DNA from: Desulfuromonadales bacterium
Lineage (GTDB): Bacteria; Desulfobacterota; Desulfuromonadia; Desulfuromonadales; BM103
Reading direction: 5' to 3'
Assembly (NCBI GenBank): GCA_030640215.1
Contig: DAOWJU010000185.1
Span: 1-6,447, forward strand
Length of the DNA stretch: 6,447 nucleotides
Position 1 is the stretch's first letter; every line of letters starts with the position of its first letter. The notes beneath the pieces are model-generated. The model ran no database searches and had not been told where the DNA came from. It worked only from the letters and a program-made list of their open reading frames with translations. Positions 1 through 5,957 of the stretch are shown in pieces. The position numbers were made by a program, and so were the translations under genes.

Positions 1-187
1 ACAGCGGGGAAGAATTTTTGATAAATTCTACCGTGCCGACAGCTCACCTACTGCAGCCAGGGGCCTGGGCCTTGGGCTCTACCTGGTGAAGAATATTATT
101 GAGGCACATCATGGCAGAATCTGGGTGGAGAGTGAACCGGGTCGAGGGACGACGGTAAGCTTTGCCATCCCCTTGCCCCGCACATGA
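1..187 (+). CDS. Sensor histidine kinase, C-terminal fragment (5' end outside window)
   Basis: The reading frame is open from base 2 to the TGA at 185-187 and gives 61 residues, the end of a HATPase_c (GHKL) ATP-binding domain. Visible motifs are the F box ([10 protein letters not shown], residues 4-13), the G2 box with its glycine-rich lid ([18 protein letters not shown], about 21-38) and the closing strands (GRIWVES, then [13 protein letters not shown]). In this family the domain binds ATP and phosphorylates the histidine of the upstream DHp domain, which then passes phosphate to a response regulator. The sensor and DHp domains lie off the left edge, so the signal and partner cannot be inferred. 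The protein ends about four residues after the domain, with no receiver or other extension. It is the only plus-strand gene here and converges on the minus-strand membrane operon, so it is unlikely to be co-regulated with it. Confidence 0.93.
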   Translation, partial: QRGRIFDKFYRADSSPTAARGLGLGLYLVKNIIEAHHGRIWVESEPGRGTTVSFAIPLPRT

Positions 188-321
188 GAGTCCATCCTGT
201 ATTCACTGCTTCAGGTTGCAATTTGCTGCAAGGCTTTCATGGCTGGAGAAGTTGTGCTACATTTCCGGACCCGTGAACAACTCTAATCTAGCAGCCTGTC
301 GGACAATCAATGAACTGGCTG
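188..321. other. Convergent intergenic region
   Basis: This 134-bp spacer separates the stop of the histidine kinase (plus) from the stop of the yjdF-like gene (minus). I see no convincing small ORF with a ribosome binding site and no classic terminator with a T-tract on either strand. Its one notable structure is the inverted repeat at 287-326. Confidence 0.6.
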
Positions 322-326
322 CTAGA
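287..326. repeat. Perfect 10-bp inverted repeat at the convergent gene junction
   Basis: TCTAGCAGCC at 287-296 is exactly complementary to GGCTGCTAGA at 317-326, with a 20-nt loop. The right arm contains the stop codon (322-324, TAG on the minus strand) of the yjdF-like gene. Its place between two convergent genes suggests a bidirectional transcript-end structure or a 3' stabilising hairpin. However, no run of T follows on either strand and the loop is long for an intrinsic terminator. Confidence 0.5.
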
Positions 327-933
327 AGCGAGTAACGCGCTTTATCTGCCTGTCATGCACTTTCGACAGCAACGCCAACGCCACAATCGCGCCAACCAAC
401 GCATACATCATGTCCGACTGGGTATCCCAGACATATCCCTGAGTACCGAGAAACGCTTCAGCCGAGTCTCCGGTCATAATCGCTACCCACCACTCGAGCA
501 GTTCGTAAAAAGCGCTGATTGCCAGGCAGATGCAGACAACGATAAACGAGAGCCAGCCCCTGCCAGAAATGATCGCATTACGGATCAGAATCTCGCGAGC
601 GATGATCGCGGGCACAAAGCCTTGGATAAAATGGCCGACCTTATCGTAATTATTCCGCTCAAGCTCAAACCAGTCACGAATCCAGTCGAAGAGCGGCACC
701 TCGGCATAGGTGTAATGTCCCCCCACCATCAGGATCACGCAATGCAGCAGGATCAAAAGATAAGTTAATCCAGTCAACGGGAAGTTGCGACGGGTCGCCA
801 CGAGCACCACAAAGCCGACCAGAGCCGGCAGAACTTCGAGTAACCAAGTCAAGGAATCCTTGGGGTGAATCCCCGACCAGACCAAGGTGGTAAAAAAGAT
901 AAATAACCAGAGAGTGCGCAAGGAGTTACTCAT
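322..933 (-). CDS. yjdF: DUF2238 family inner membrane protein (YjdF-like)
   Basis: The 203-residue hydrophobic protein matches the length (about 200 residues) and signature blocks of the DUF2238/YjdF family, named after the E. coli inner membrane protein; its biochemical function is unknown. Diagnostic stretches are GGHYTYAEVPLFDW (71-84), NNYDKVGHFIQGFVPAI (94-110), AFYELLEWW (141-149) and FLGTQGYVWDTQSDM (161-175). These carry conserved His, Tyr, Asp and Glu residues next to membrane segments, a pattern that could suit a polar or metal-binding site in the membrane (inference). About six membrane helices are likely, near 7-22, 31-46, 54-71, 97-113, 126-143 and 173-191. The ATG overlaps the upstream GDYXXLXY stop as ATGA and the Shine-Dalgarno sequence is weak, so translation probably depends on coupling. 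It is last in the four-gene operon. The family call is firm; the symbol is by homology only. Confidence 0.88.
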   Translation of the reverse strand: MSNSLRTLWLFIFFTTLVWSGIHPKDSLTWLLEVLPALVGFVVLVATRRNFPLTGLTYLLILLHCVILMVGGHYTYAEVPLFDWIRDWFELERNNYDKVGHFIQGFVPAIIAREILIRNAIISGRGWLSFIVVCICLAISAFYELLEWWVAIMTGDSAEAFLGTQGYVWDTQSDMMYALVGAIVALALLSKVHDRQIKRVTRF

Positions 934-1421
934 ATCTCAGAGCCAAGGACGATCAGATCTTCGTCCCGCATCTGCGTCAGAATCGCGTCACCATCTGACG
1001 ACACACGAAATTCACCGAAACGCGCATTCTCATAATCCTTGGCATGACCTTCCTGGAAGAAGAATGCATTAGTGGCGAATTTGGATCTTCCATCACGAAT
1101 TCGATAGCGTAGAAGAATCTCGTTATCAGCAAGCTTTCCTGAACCATCAAAACGATTGAATGATGCAACATTCCGTTCATCCAGAGTCACCACCAGGTAG
1201 CCATCATTGAGCGTTTTCAGATTCTTCGATGTAAAAGCCTGAGTGGCGACCTTGAAGCGCAGGGCCATATAGTCGCCCTGCATAAGTGAACGGGGATCAA
1301 CCGGGGCCAGTTCCAGGAGCACGACCCGGCCATTGCGAATCAACTGTTCACGCTGGTAAATATTAAAATTGACCGCCACAAGGAGAAGGAAGGTTGTCAC
1401 GATCAAAAGGACGCTACGCAT
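930..1421 (-). CDS. GDYXXLXY domain protein, membrane-anchored
   Basis: This 163-residue protein has a single N-terminal membrane helix (about 4-20, LLIVTTFLLLVAVNFNI) followed by an extracytoplasmic domain. The family-defining motif is present as GDYMALRF (49-56) inside PVDPRSLMQGDYMALRF (40-56). A second conserved block (TNAFFFQEGHAKDYENARFG, 117-136) is also typical. Function is unknown, but the family recurrently sits beside DUF2157 and DUF4401 genes, as here. I chose the ATG at 1421-1419 over the one two codons upstream (1427). It overlaps the DUF4401 stop as TGATG and lies 8 nt from an AGGAGG, whereas the upstream ATG is only 2 nt from it. The gene's own stop overlaps the next start as ATGA. 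The anchor plus outer domain suggests it works with the polytopic DUF2157 and DUF4401 proteins (inference). Confidence 0.9.
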   Translation of the reverse strand: MRSVLLIVTTFLLLVAVNFNIYQREQLIRNGRVVLLELAPVDPRSLMQGDYMALRFKVATQAFTSKNLKTLNDGYLVVTLDERNVASFNRFDGSGKLADNEILLRYRIRDGRSKFATNAFFFQEGHAKDYENARFGEFRVSSDGDAILTQMRDEDLIVLGSEI

Positions 1422-2500
1422 CAGCATGGCCTCCTAAGTCCTACGGAAGGCAGCAACATCCGTAGAATCAAACGGCTGACAAGCAGCGCTGCACCGAGAC
1501 AGAGCAGCAATATCGCCTTTTCCAACAGGGTCGATTGCATCATGTAGTAATAATTGGAGAGAAAACCTCCGAGGGCCAGCAGACCTAGTCCAAGCAGAGT
1601 TCGGTTGCAGACGGCAAATCCAACGAGCACAATCAAAAGAGCCTGTGCAATCCCGGGTGCCTGAAAAGATGTCGCCATAACCAAACTTGCCAGGCCGAGA
1701 GTGACAAGCCCTGCCCCACTGGCAACAGAAATGTGCAGTCGTTTAAGTAAGATGAAAACAACAGCAAGAAAAACGGCAACAACTAGAGCCTTGCCCAGCC
1801 ATGGCATGTAGACGGAAATCCAGTTCACTCCGTTATGTGAGCGTGGCCACCAGAACGCTCGCCCCCAAAGAAATCCCACCCTGTAGAGCAACATAGACAG
1901 AGCAAGACCATAGCCAACCGGACGACAGATTTCGCTGAATCTGCCCCAACGAACGTCCTGCATCCACACCAAGGCAAATCCGGCCGTCGTAATACCTGCT
2001 GCGACACCATAAATACCAGCACTGTTGAGCGCAAAAGCGAGGGCAATGGCTGCCACCAGGCTGGTCATAACACGATAAATGAAGTTCGGCATCACTATGG
2101 TCAGCAAAATCTCGACGACAAAAACAGCACCGTAGAGGAGAGCATCATTTCGTTCAAAGAGTTCGGCAAGACCGAATATCAGCAGCATTTGTCCTGCCAG
2201 ACCAACTGCCAGTCCAAACTGGGTGACAAAGTCACTTTCGCGATTACGGTTGAAGAGGACAAAGGCCCCGCCACAGACAAATGCACCGACAAGCAGAGAG
2301 GCCGCTGCACTCTGCATTACGAAGGAGAAACCAACACCGACAAAGCCAAGCAGAAAAAAAGAGCCGATCCAGCCAGCAACACCAAGCATGACACGCACAT
2401 ACCAAGGAGCCTCAATACTTGTGACCGCAGGGGGCGTCCCTTCAACAAGGTCGCAGTGCTGCAAACGTTGCCACAATGCCTGCCTGGACAGAGAGCTCAT
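1421..2500 (-). CDS. DUF4401 family polytopic membrane protein
   Basis: This 359-residue, very hydrophobic protein has about 11-12 predicted membrane helices after a short polar N-terminus. The C-terminal signature GGFLSNYYYMMQSTLLEKA (311-329), followed by a hydrophobic helix and LLVSRLILR, and the earlier TQFGLAVGLAGQML (93-106) are characteristic of DUF4401. The family has no assigned reaction and recurs between DUF2157 and GDYXXLXY genes, as in this operon. A longer reading from an ATG at 2533 is possible. I prefer the ATG at 2500-2498 because it forms an ATGA overlap with the DUF2157 stop and is preceded by GGAGGAGGG (2504-2512), and because the protein then starts on the normal polar MSSLSRQ segment. 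The longer form would overlap the previous gene by 37 nt. The stop overlaps the next gene's preferred start by one base. Confidence 0.9.
   Translation of the reverse strand: MSSLSRQALWQRLQHCDLVEGTPPAVTSIEAPWYVRVMLGVAGWIGSFFLLGFVGVGFSFVMQSAAASLLVGAFVCGGAFVLFNRNRESDFVTQFGLAVGLAGQMLLIFGLAELFERNDALLYGAVFVVEILLTIVMPNFIYRVMTSLVAAIALAFALNSAGIYGVAAGITTAGFALVWMQDVRWGRFSEICRPVGYGLALSMLLYRVGFLWGRAFWWPRSHNGVNWISVYMPWLGKALVVAVFLAVVFILLKRLHISVASGAGLVTLGLASLVMATSFQAPGIAQALLIVLVGFAVCNRTLLGLGLLALGGFLSNYYYMMQSTLLEKAILLLCLGAALLVSRLILRMLLPSVGLRRPC
1430..1435 (-). promoter_or_regulatory. Ribosome binding site AGGAGG of the GDYXXLXY gene
   Basis: A full AGGAGG lies inside the end of the DUF4401 coding region. It is 8 nt from the ATG at 1421 but only 2 nt from the ATG at 1427, so it selects the downstream start. 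Confidence 0.75.
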
Positions 2501-3480
2501 TGGCCCTCCTCCAGAGCAATCGACTTCAGCCAATAACCGCCTGCAGCCGAAAGGCCGATCACGACCAGACCGATGAGCAACAAAGAGCCAGCACTATCAC
2601 CGTGGTTGAGCATCAGCCTTGAGAGTCCTGCGGTGACAACAATAATAGCACTCAAGACCCCGCCAGCCAGAACAAATACATCCTGGAATTTATGCCGGTA
2701 GAAAAGGTATGCTGCCGTCAACCAGACAAAGTGAACAAGCAAACCCGCAAGACCAAAGGTGCGGAACTCAAAGATAGCCCAGACAGCCAGAGACGTAATT
2801 AAACCACCGCTGGCAACAGCCAACACCCGTAATGGCCAACGCTCACTCAGCCAGGAGATTCGACGCTGAGCTGCCAGCTCCCAGAGACACAGGACAATGG
2901 TGTTAAAAACAAAAAAGCTCCAGAGCAGGTTTTCGGTACTGAAGAGTAAACCGATTAAACCGAAGAACCGTGGAAAGGTCTGAAAATATAGTAACAAAGA
3001 CAGATTGACCAAACCGACCCAGAACAGCAGCAAAGCACCGAACCGGCCAACAACGACCCAGGGAAGAATCATCAGTGCCCATGTGGCAAAGAGCTGCCAG
3101 GGATCGGCCCCAGTCTGGTAGGTCTGACCAACCAAAGCAAGCAACGCCCCAACCAGAAGAGCCGCAGCAAACAGTGCCGCCTTGCCTGACAAGCGATCAA
3201 AGCCAAGTTTCCAGCAGATGGCAACCGTCGCAACAAGAGAGAACTCAACCAGACCAAACTTGGCGTAGCGGCCCATCTCCTGCCAGTTGAAGGCAAAAAA
3301 GAAGATCACCCCGGACGCCATAAAAATAGAGCCTAACCACAGCATCAGGCGATCAACAAACTGACGCCAGTCTGTCGGGGAGGGCTCTGCATCAGCCAGG
3401 CAAAGCGCTTCCGCCAGCGAATCTTTTTTCAGATAGCCTTGTTGAAACCATTCCAAGATTTGTTTGCGGTAGGAGGTCAA
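2497..3480 (-). CDS. DUF2157 family polytopic membrane protein
   Basis: This 327-residue protein has a soluble, helical N-terminal segment of about 40 residues (YRKQILEWFQQGYLKKDSLAEA) and then about ten membrane helices. DUF2157 hallmarks are FFFAFNWQEM (60-69), following the first helix, and VGQTYQTGADPWQLFATWA (117-135). Function is unknown; the family is commonly first in a DUF2157-DUF4401-GDYXXLXY set. The start is TTG (3480-3478). No in-frame ATG lies between it and an upstream stop, the next Met is at residue 46 inside the membrane region, and the N-terminus from TTG fits the family. AAGGGA about 6 nt upstream is a modest Shine-Dalgarno sequence. A good promoter lies about 50 nt upstream. 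The weak start codon on the first gene may hold down expression of the whole coupled set (inference). Confidence 0.9.
   Translation of the reverse strand: MTSYRKQILEWFQQGYLKKDSLAEALCLADAEPSPTDWRQFVDRLMLWLGSIFMASGVIFFFAFNWQEMGRYAKFGLVEFSLVATVAICWKLGFDRLSGKAALFAAALLVGALLALVGQTYQTGADPWQLFATWALMILPWVVVGRFGALLLFWVGLVNLSLLLYFQTFPRFFGLIGLLFSTENLLWSFFVFNTIVLCLWELAAQRRISWLSERWPLRVLAVASGGLITSLAVWAIFEFRTFGLAGLLVHFVWLTAAYLFYRHKFQDVFVLAGGVLSAIIVVTAGLSRLMLNHGDSAGSLLLIGLVVIGLSAAGGYWLKSIALEEGQ
2504..2512 (-). promoter_or_regulatory. Ribosome binding site of the DUF4401 gene
   Basis: GGAGGAGGG on the minus strand overlaps the last codons of the DUF2157 gene and is well placed for the ATG at 2500. It offers several Shine-Dalgarno registers with 4-8 nt spacing and supports the shorter start. 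Confidence 0.7.
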
Positions 3481-3527
3481 TCGATGTCCCTTGGGGAGTT
3501 CGCTTTAAATCGCATTACAATGGATTA

Positions 3528-3556
3528 ATTATGCCGCCATCAGCAAATTGTATCAA
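3528..3556 (-). promoter_or_regulatory. Sigma70-like promoter of the DUF2157 operon
   Basis: Minus-strand TTGATA (3556-3551) and CATAAT (3533-3528) are separated by exactly 17 nt. Each hexamer is one mismatch from the sigma70 consensus. Transcription would start near 3521 and leave a leader of about 40 nt before the TTG start. The -35 box overlaps the TGA stop of the upstream yigZ-like gene. The four-gene membrane operon can therefore be transcribed independently of yigZ, although read-through from upstream is also possible because no terminator separates them. Confidence 0.65.
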
Positions 3557-4173
3557 CCTGATAATTCCAACATCCCCTGCCCTGCGGTCAGATCATCAAA
3601 CATGCCGCGAAACGCCTCTTCACGCTCCTTCGGCAGGCGTATTTGGTGACTGACCTTTTCGCCATAGTCGCTATCGAGAATTTCGAGTTCAAACTCTGCC
3701 ACCCGCCGTTTGAAAGGAGTCGCCAGCGCATAGTCGATTGTCACCTGGAGATTGACCCAGTCGATCCTTTCACTACGTGGCAGCTGGTCAAGAGCCGTCT
3801 TGACTGCGGCGGTATAGGCTTTGACCATACCGCCCTTGCCAAGCTTGATCCCGCCAAAATAACGAGTGACCACGACTGCCGTATCGCCTAAGCCGCTGTA
3901 TTGCAAAACCGTCAACATTGGTTTTCCAGCAGCACCGTGTGGTTCACCATCATCGCTCATACCGATCTGGTCGGTACTCCCCGGTGGACCGACGAGATAA
4001 GCCCAGCAGTTATGGTTGGCGTCGGGGAACTCTGATTTAATCGCCACGATAAACCTTTGCGCTTCATCAGGAGATCGGACTGGTTGAACGGTAGTAAGAA
4101 AACGACTCCGTTCTACTTCTATCTCGCAGCGGAAACGGTCTGTCGGGATGGGATAACGAGAGGCTGCAGACAT
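3553..4173 (-). CDS. yigZ: IMPACT/YigZ family protein (UPF0029)
   Basis: At 206 residues this is almost the same length as E. coli YigZ. The N-terminal UPF0029/Impact domain shows ERSRF (21-25), DANHNCWAYLVG (51-62), DDGEPHGAAGKPML (74-87) and VVTRYFGGIKLGKGG (101-115). The rest (about 140-200) fits the C-terminal DUF1949 domain, which has a ferredoxin-like fold in this family. The eukaryotic relative IMPACT regulates the GCN2 kinase; the bacterial role is not settled, and a nucleic-acid or ribosome-linked role is often suggested. The ATG at 4173 has a modest AAAGG about 5 nt upstream, and the N-terminus from it fits the family. The gene lies 44 nt downstream of a small ORF and 203 nt downstream of rlmD on the same strand with no terminator seen, so co-transcription is likely. 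The family call is strong; the cellular role is not inferable here. Confidence 0.92.
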   Translation of the reverse strand: MSAASRYPIPTDRFRCEIEVERSRFLTTVQPVRSPDEAQRFIVAIKSEFPDANHNCWAYLVGPPGSTDQIGMSDDGEPHGAAGKPMLTVLQYSGLGDTAVVVTRYFGGIKLGKGGMVKAYTAAVKTALDQLPRSERIDWVNLQVTIDYALATPFKRRVAEFELEILDSDYGEKVSHQIRLPKEREEAFRGMFDDLTAGQGMLELSG

Positions 4174-4217
4174 TTTGACCTTTCAGCTCGTCCGACACAG
4201 TATGGGTGAGATTGAAT

Positions 4218-4352
4218 TTACCAGCGAGCTGATTGCCCGAGAACCTTTGCATCAGAGCAGGCAGTACAACCATTTGAATAAGTTTTAAATTGGCCATTTT
4301 CCAGCTGTGCACAGACGGGTCGCAGAAAAGACCCCTTGTAAGTTGTCTTCAT
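4218..4352 (-). CDS. Small 44-residue protein with Kazal-like cysteine motif
   Basis: This short ORF lies between rlmD and the yigZ-like gene. Its ATG (4352-4350) is 6 nt from a perfect AGGAGG (4364-4359) and it ends at TAA (4220-4218). The centre reads RPVCAQLENGQFKTYSNGC (11-29), followed by TAC. This resembles the PVC...TY.N.C..C core of Kazal-type protease-inhibitor domains found in some small secreted bacterial proteins (C14, Y25, C29, C32). Unlike those, it has no signal peptide, no cysteines before PVC, and lacks the final cysteine expected after GY..G.C; it ends GQSARW. It is therefore either a cytosolic three-cysteine microprotein or a degraded Kazal-like gene. It starts 24 nt after the rlmD stop, in the same frame, and would be co-transcribed with it. 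The ribosome binding site argues for translation; the family assignment is tentative. Confidence 0.55.
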   Translation of the reverse strand: MKTTYKGSFLRPVCAQLENGQFKTYSNGCTACSDAKVLGQSARW

Positions 4353-4358
4353 CACCGC

Positions 4359-4364
4359 CCTCCT
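4359..4364 (-). promoter_or_regulatory. Ribosome binding site AGGAGG of the small ORF
   Basis: A full anti-Shine-Dalgarno match lies in the 24-nt gap after the rlmD stop, 6 nt from the ATG at 4352. It is the main evidence that the small ORF is translated. Confidence 0.65.
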
Positions 4365-4376
4365 GAATGACCTCTC

Positions 4377-5786
4377 TTATTTACGGACACCTATAAATTT
4401 GAGTCGAACAACATTTTCGACATGAGGTGTCTGGGGGAACATATCGACCGGCTGCACCTCCTCAATACGGAACCCCTGCTCGACCAGAAGAGCAAGATCG
4501 CGCGCCAGGCTATCAGGATGACATGAAACATAGACCAGGGTTCGCGGTTGCATGGCGGCAATAGCCATCAGCACCTGCGACGCGCAGCCTGATCGTGGCG
4601 GATTGACAACCACAGCACCGAGTTTTCCACTCAGCGGAAGATCGTCGGTCAGAAGAGTTTCAGCATCACCGGCGATAAATTTGCAGTTGTTGAAGCCATT
4701 CATTTTAGCGTTGGCATTAGCGTGCCGGACAGCTTCAGTGACAGTTTCAATACCAAGCACCTGGTGCGCCTTGGCAGCCAGATGCAGGCTGATACCACCG
4801 ACACCACAGTAGAGATCAAGAACCGATTCACCTGCCTGCAGTCCACACCATTCACGAACCAGACGGTAAATACGGGCAGCCTGGGCATGATGCACCTGCA
4901 GGAACGAGGTCGGACCAAGGCGCAGGCGCACATCACCGACCAGATCGATCAAGTCGGGCGTACCGAGGACTTTGAATGTTTCCCGGCCGAAAATCACGTT
5001 GCCGGAACTGGAATTGACATTCTGATGGACGGAGATAACTTCGGGGACCTTGCGTTGCAACCATTTGGCCAGATGAGTCACCTCGCGGTAGTTGCGCTCA
5101 CTGGTGACGAAGGTGACCATCGCCTTATCGTAGGTCGGGCTGACCCGGATCAAGACGTAACGGAGCAGACCACGTCGATGGTTTGCGTCATAAGCAGAGA
5201 TGTTGCGGCGATCAAGCTCCTCTCGAACCACGGCAGCAACCCGGTTGATCAGCGGATGATGCAAAGGGCAATCAGCGATATCGACCACATCGTGGCTGCC
5301 ACGCCGGTACATGCCGACCTGAGCCTTGCCACGTTTGCGGGCGACAACCAGCTTGGCGCTGGCCCGATAACCAAGTGTCTCCGGAGCCGCCCAAACTTTG
5401 TTCAGATCCGTCCCTGACAGGTTGGGATAGAGAGCCAGAGCGTCGACCACCCGCTTGAACTTGCAGATCAACTGAGCCTCATATTTCCAGCTCAACAGTG
5501 CACAACTCTGACAGGCACGGTAGTGTGGGCAAGAGGTCTTGGCAATGCGTTGCCGAGATGGTTGCAAGACACGCTGTGTACTGGCAATGATCCTGTGTCG
5601 TCCGGTATGTGCCACGCGGGCGACGACCTTCTCGCCGGGAAGCGCATCAAACACGATGACCGGCTTGCCTTCATGGGTTGCCAGGCCAAGGCCATCATCG
5701 TCGATTTTCTCGATAGTCAGAGTCAGTTCTTCGGCACGGGATCTTGGTGAAGATTTCGTTTTCGGACGTCGGCGTTCAGCTGTCAT
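4377..5786 (-). CDS. rlmD: 23S rRNA (uracil-5-)-methyltransferase RlmD-like, iron-sulfur
   Basis: This 469-residue protein of the TrmA/RlmC/RlmD family uses S-adenosylmethionine to methylate C5 of a uridine (U1939 of 23S rRNA for E. coli RlmD). A TRAM RNA-binding domain covers about 18-75. Cysteines C86, C92, C95 (SCPHYRACQSC) and C173 match the four [4Fe-4S] ligands of RlmD in spacing. The SAM-binding fold begins at LDLYCGVGG (323-331), and NPPRSG (395-400) is the conserved active-site loop. Nucleophile C422 lies in VSCHPDSLARD. Glu457 (HVENV) is the general base, 35 residues after the cysteine as in E. coli RlmD. All catalytic and cluster residues are present, so it should be active. AGGAG lies 5 nt before the ATG. 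The exact target uridine cannot be told from sequence, since RlmC and RlmD paralogues share these motifs. Confidence 0.92.
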   Translation of the reverse strand: MTAERRRPKTKSSPRSRAEELTLTIEKIDDDGLGLATHEGKPVIVFDALPGEKVVARVAHTGRHRIIASTQRVLQPSRQRIAKTSCPHYRACQSCALLSWKYEAQLICKFKRVVDALALYPNLSGTDLNKVWAAPETLGYRASAKLVVARKRGKAQVGMYRRGSHDVVDIADCPLHHPLINRVAAVVREELDRRNISAYDANHRRGLLRYVLIRVSPTYDKAMVTFVTSERNYREVTHLAKWLQRKVPEVISVHQNVNSSSGNVIFGRETFKVLGTPDLIDLVGDVRLRLGPTSFLQVHHAQAARIYRLVREWCGLQAGESVLDLYCGVGGISLHLAAKAHQVLGIETVTEAVRHANANAKMNGFNNCKFIAGDAETLLTDDLPLSGKLGAVVVNPPRSGCASQVLMAIAAMQPRTLVYVSCHPDSLARDLALLVEQGFRIEEVQPVDMFPQTPHVENVVRLKFIGVRK

Positions 5787-5791
5787 GAGAG

Positions 5792-5796
5792 CTCCT
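5792..5796 (-). promoter_or_regulatory. Ribosome binding site AGGAG of rlmD
   Basis: AGGAG on the minus strand lies 5 nt before the ATG at 5786-5784 and supports that start. Confidence 0.65.
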
Positions 5797-5809
5797 GAAA
5801 GAAGAAGTC

Positions 5810-5838
5810 ATATTGCGTCATGACCGATACTCTGTCAA
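5810..5838 (-). promoter_or_regulatory. Putative promoter of rlmD
   Basis: A perfect -35 box TTGACA (5838-5833, minus strand) is followed after 17 nt by CAATAT (5815-5810), a poor -10. The position suits rlmD, giving a leader of only about 15-20 nt that still holds the AGGAG. It lies just beyond the MFS gene terminator, where a new promoter is needed. The weak -10 keeps confidence low. Confidence 0.4.
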
Positions 5839-5881
5839 TGGTGCTATCAGCATCTGCTCGCATCTACGCAATCGTTAATAT

Positions 5882-5911
5882 AAAAACGGCCCCACCAATA
5901 CTGGTGAGGCC
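5882..5911 (-). terminator. Intrinsic terminator of the MFS transporter gene
   Basis: On the minus strand GGCCTCACCA pairs with TGGTGGGGCC across a GTAT loop. This gives a 10-bp stem with one G-T wobble, followed by GTTTTTATATT. It begins 46 nt after the transporter stop. The strong GC-rich stem plus T-run is a textbook Rho-independent terminator and separates the transporter from the rlmD unit. Confidence 0.88.
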
Positions 5912-5957
5912 GCAGCCGTTTGAACCTGAAGGAGGGTTTGCAAACGGTGGAAACGAA

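Noticed and set aside
310..768. 152-codon plus-strand frame opposite the yjdF-like gene
   Set aside because: It is antisense to a clear DUF2238 gene, with a low-complexity polar translation rich in His, Gln, Arg and Asp as expected from the reverse of a membrane protein.
2189..2576. Two overlapping plus-strand frames opposite the DUF4401 and DUF2157 genes
   Set aside because: Lys/Thr/Pro-rich translations without domains, antisense to well-supported membrane protein genes.
4067..4312. 81-codon minus-strand frame overlapping the start of yigZ
   Set aside because: It overlaps both the small Kazal-like ORF and the conserved N-terminus of YigZ in another frame, and I saw no family signature in it. 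The 44-residue ORF has the better ribosome binding site and a recognisable motif.
4321..4344. Possible hairpin GGGTC...GACCC near the start of the small ORF
   Set aside because: The stem is only 5 bp with an 8-nt loop and no T-tract, so it is too weak to call a terminator or attenuator.
4722..5417. 231-codon open frame on the plus strand opposite rlmD
   Set aside because: It is fully antisense to a gene with all catalytic and iron-sulfur residues, shows no recognisable domain, and its composition is that of a shadow frame.
5936..5945. Palindrome GTTTGCAAAC downstream of the MFS stop
   Set aside because: A short palindrome between a stop codon and a terminator; no second copy or promoter context to support an operator.
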